Source of the DNA: Pseudomonas sp. PDM14
GTDB taxonomy: Bacteria; Pseudomonadota; Gammaproteobacteria; Pseudomonadales; Pseudomonadaceae
Length of the DNA stretch: 64,000 nt
Assembly: GCF_014851905.1 (NCBI RefSeq)
Contig: NZ_JACVAQ010000002.1
Location: 1,116,001 to 1,180,000, forward strand
Direction of reading: 5' to 3'
In this document: one piece after another, positions 62,830 through 64,000 of the stretch
How positions within the stretch are numbered: the first letter of the stretch is position 1
Layout: every line of letters begins with the position of its first letter
The notes under the pieces: model-generated
The model's input: the letters and a program-made list of their open reading frames with translations, nothing else
Told to the model about the DNA's origin: nothing
The model's database searches: none
Made by a program: the position numbers and the translations under genes

Positions 62830-63094
62830 CCTCGCCTACGCGAAAGCCTTGCGGCTTCGCCCCCGCGCCAATGGTCCAACCGCATTTTCATCTGAAACTC
62901 TTCCAGGGGTTCTTGCTCGCTTTTATCAAAGAAAAAGGGTCATTAAGACTCAAAACTAAGTCATAAAGACACCATAGAAAAAGAGTCATTAAAACACTAA
63001 ATATTTTAACTAATTGATTTTTATCGGTTAATTACTTGGCACAAAATCTGAAAAAGGTAGATCCGCCTTCAATCGAAACCATAAAGGATCAACC
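62830..63094. other. junction region at the right end of the foreign segment
   Basis: 265 bases, strongly AT-rich from about 62930 to 63060, without genes. It should hold the right boundary of the decayed element and the promoter of the next gene. I found no exact copy of the tRNA-Gly 3' end here. Confidence 0.4.
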
Positions 63095-63448
63095 ATGAAA
63101 ACCGCTCCATGCCTTGCACTGTGCCTCGGTCTGTCTCTGCCGCTGTTCGCCGCGGCGGACCAGGTGATTCGCGAAGTTCCCGATACCACCGCCGGCAAAG
63201 GCGTCGGCACGCTCAGCGGCCTGATGCTGGGTGCGGCTGCCGGCGGCCCGGCCGGTGCCATCGTCGGGGCGGGTGCCGGCTTCTTTCTCGGTGGCGCCAC
63301 GCAACAGGGTGCCGGCCTCAGCGAGCGTGCCTACGAGGTGGAAAGCGAGGCCGGTGAACGCCACACCGTGCGCTCGCCCAACGCCAGCTTCGCTCCGGGG
63401 CAGACCGTGACCCGCAGCGGTTCGCGCATCCACCGTTCGTACCGCTAA
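63095..63448 (+). CDS. glycine-zipper secreted protein
   Basis: 117-residue protein with signal peptide (CLALCLGLSLPLFAAA). A glycine-rich hydrophobic hairpin, LSGLMLGAAAGGPAGAIVGAGAGFFLGG (about 40-67), is a glycine-zipper typical of small envelope proteins. The polar C-terminus contains VESEAGERHTVRSPNASFAPGQTV. A ribosome site AAAGGATCAACC precedes the ATG. It lies 13 bases before a short-chain dehydrogenase. The function is unknown. Confidence 0.75.
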   Translation: MKTAPCLALCLGLSLPLFAAADQVIREVPDTTAGKGVGTLSGLMLGAAAGGPAGAIVGAGAGFFLGGATQQGAGLSERAYEVESEAGERHTVRSPNASFAPGQTVTRSGSRIHRSYR

Positions 63449-63461
63449 CAGGAGTCGCATC

Positions 63462-64000
63462 ATGCTCAATGAACAGTTCAACGACCGTATCGCCGTGGTC
63501 ACCGGCGCCAGTTCAGGCATCGGCCTGGCGTTGACCGAGGGCCTGCTGCAACGCGGTACCCAGGTGCTGGCCATGGCTCGCCGTGAGGGCGGCCTGGCGG
63601 ATCTGCACGCACGCTTCGGCGACCGCCTGCACTGGCTGGCCGGTGACGTCAGCCAGCAGGCAGACCTCGAGCGCCTGGCACAACGGGCGCGCGCCCTCGG
63701 GCCCATCGACTTTCTGGTGCCGAATGCCGGTATCGCCCAGCTCGCCGATGGCCTCGACAGCCACGCGTTCGACCGTCAGTGGGCGGTGAATGGCGCCGGC
63801 GCACTGAATACCCTGGCGGTATTGCGCGAGCAGCTGGCCAAGCCGGCGTCGGTGGTGTTCATCGCCACATTTCTCTCGCAGGTGACCTTCCCCGGGCTCG
63901 CCGCCTACATCGCCTCGAAGACGGCGCTGAAGGCACAGGCGCGCACGCTGGCGGTGGAGCTGGCCACCCAGGGCATTCGCATCAACCTGGTATCGCCCGG
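63462..64000 (+). CDS. short-chain dehydrogenase/reductase (3' end outside window)
   Basis: The first 179 codons of an SDR oxidoreductase. The cofactor loop is VVTGASSGIGLALTEGLLQRG, followed by LAGDVSQQ, LVPNAGIAQL and the catalytic Tyr-x3-Lys in AAYIASKTALKA. The position of the usual catalytic Ser, 13 residues before the Tyr, reads Thr (FIATFLSQ), which may matter for activity. The substrate cannot be told. AGGAG precedes the ATG. It is probably cotranscribed with the glycine-zipper gene. Confidence 0.87.
   Translation, partial: MLNEQFNDRIAVVTGASSGIGLALTEGLLQRGTQVLAMARREGGLADLHARFGDRLHWLAGDVSQQADLERLAQRARALGPIDFLVPNAGIAQLADGLDSHAFDRQWAVNGAGALNTLAVLREQLAKPASVVFIATFLSQVTFPGLAAYIASKTALKAQARTLAVELATQGIRINLVSP

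Noticed and set aside
62850..62880. Possible attachment-site copy of the tRNA-Gly 3' end near the integrase remnant
   Set aside because: Only a short TTCGCCC match is present; no full copy of the tRNA end was found, so no att pair is claimed.

Overview
This window looks like the chromosome of a high-GC Pseudomonas. The opdH-tctDE/tctCBA-ung gene order follows the P. aeruginosa arrangement, the valine genes are of the mmsR-mmsA-mmsB type, there is a complete Lap biofilm-adhesin locus, and a PhaG enzyme for medium-chain polyhydroxyalkanoate precursors is present. A P. mendocina/oleovorans-like species is my guess; the sequence alone does not fix the species.

Layout. (1) 1-7.4 kb: tricarboxylate uptake. 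A TctE/TctD two-component system (tctE is cut by the window edge) is divergent from an OprD-family porin, followed by tctC, tctB, tctA and an AbrB-like membrane protein. (2) 7.5-10.7 kb: housekeeping genes (lipoprotein, ung, hotdog thioesterase, HDOD protein). (3) 10.7-13 kb: a poorly known module. A MarR regulator with a C-terminal cysteine cluster is divergent from a CPVC thioredoxin-like protein, a secreted protein interrupted by an amber codon, a DUF2024 protein and a Rho-binding antiterminator. Two TATCGA/TCGATA palindromes lie between the divergent genes. (4) 13-14.8 kb: DUF2855 protein and divergent TetR regulator. (5) 14.85-23.8 kb: valine/isobutyrate catabolism under an MmsR-like AraC regulator with a visible 21-bp direct-repeat operator. 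(6) 23.9-43.1 kb: a whole Lap system. It comprises lapE-lapB-lapC (type I secretion), a 3459-residue LapA-like adhesin with a TAAG protease site, a small unknown gene, and lapG-lapD (periplasmic protease and degenerate c-di-GMP receptor). (7) 43.2-55.7 kb: guanidine uptake and degradation. Two guanidine-I riboswitches each precede a paralogous binding protein. After them come permease, ATPase, two DUF1989 proteins, a biotin-dependent (guanidine/urea) carboxylase and allophanate hydrolase. Three copies of one intergenic repeat are scattered through this operon. (8) 55.7-60.3 kb: methyltransferase, diguanylate cyclase, CWC protein, RsuA-type pseudouridine synthase, phaG. (9) 60.4-63 kb: tRNA-Gly(CCC) followed by a small foreign remnant (HNH protein, RelE/HigB-type toxin with antitoxin, 5'-truncated tyrosine integrase). 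(10) 63.1-64 kb: glycine-zipper protein and a short-chain dehydrogenase cut by the window end.

How the parts work together. The tct genes import citrate-like acids under TctDE control. The mms operon takes isobutyryl-CoA through methacrylyl-CoA, 3-hydroxyisobutyryl-CoA, 3-hydroxyisobutyrate and methylmalonate semialdehyde. The Lap genes secrete a surface adhesin whose release by LapG is held back by c-di-GMP-bound LapD. The guanidine operon, switched on by the ligand itself, converts guanidine via carboxyguanidine and allophanate to ammonia and CO2. All assignments come from reading the sequence; no database search was run.
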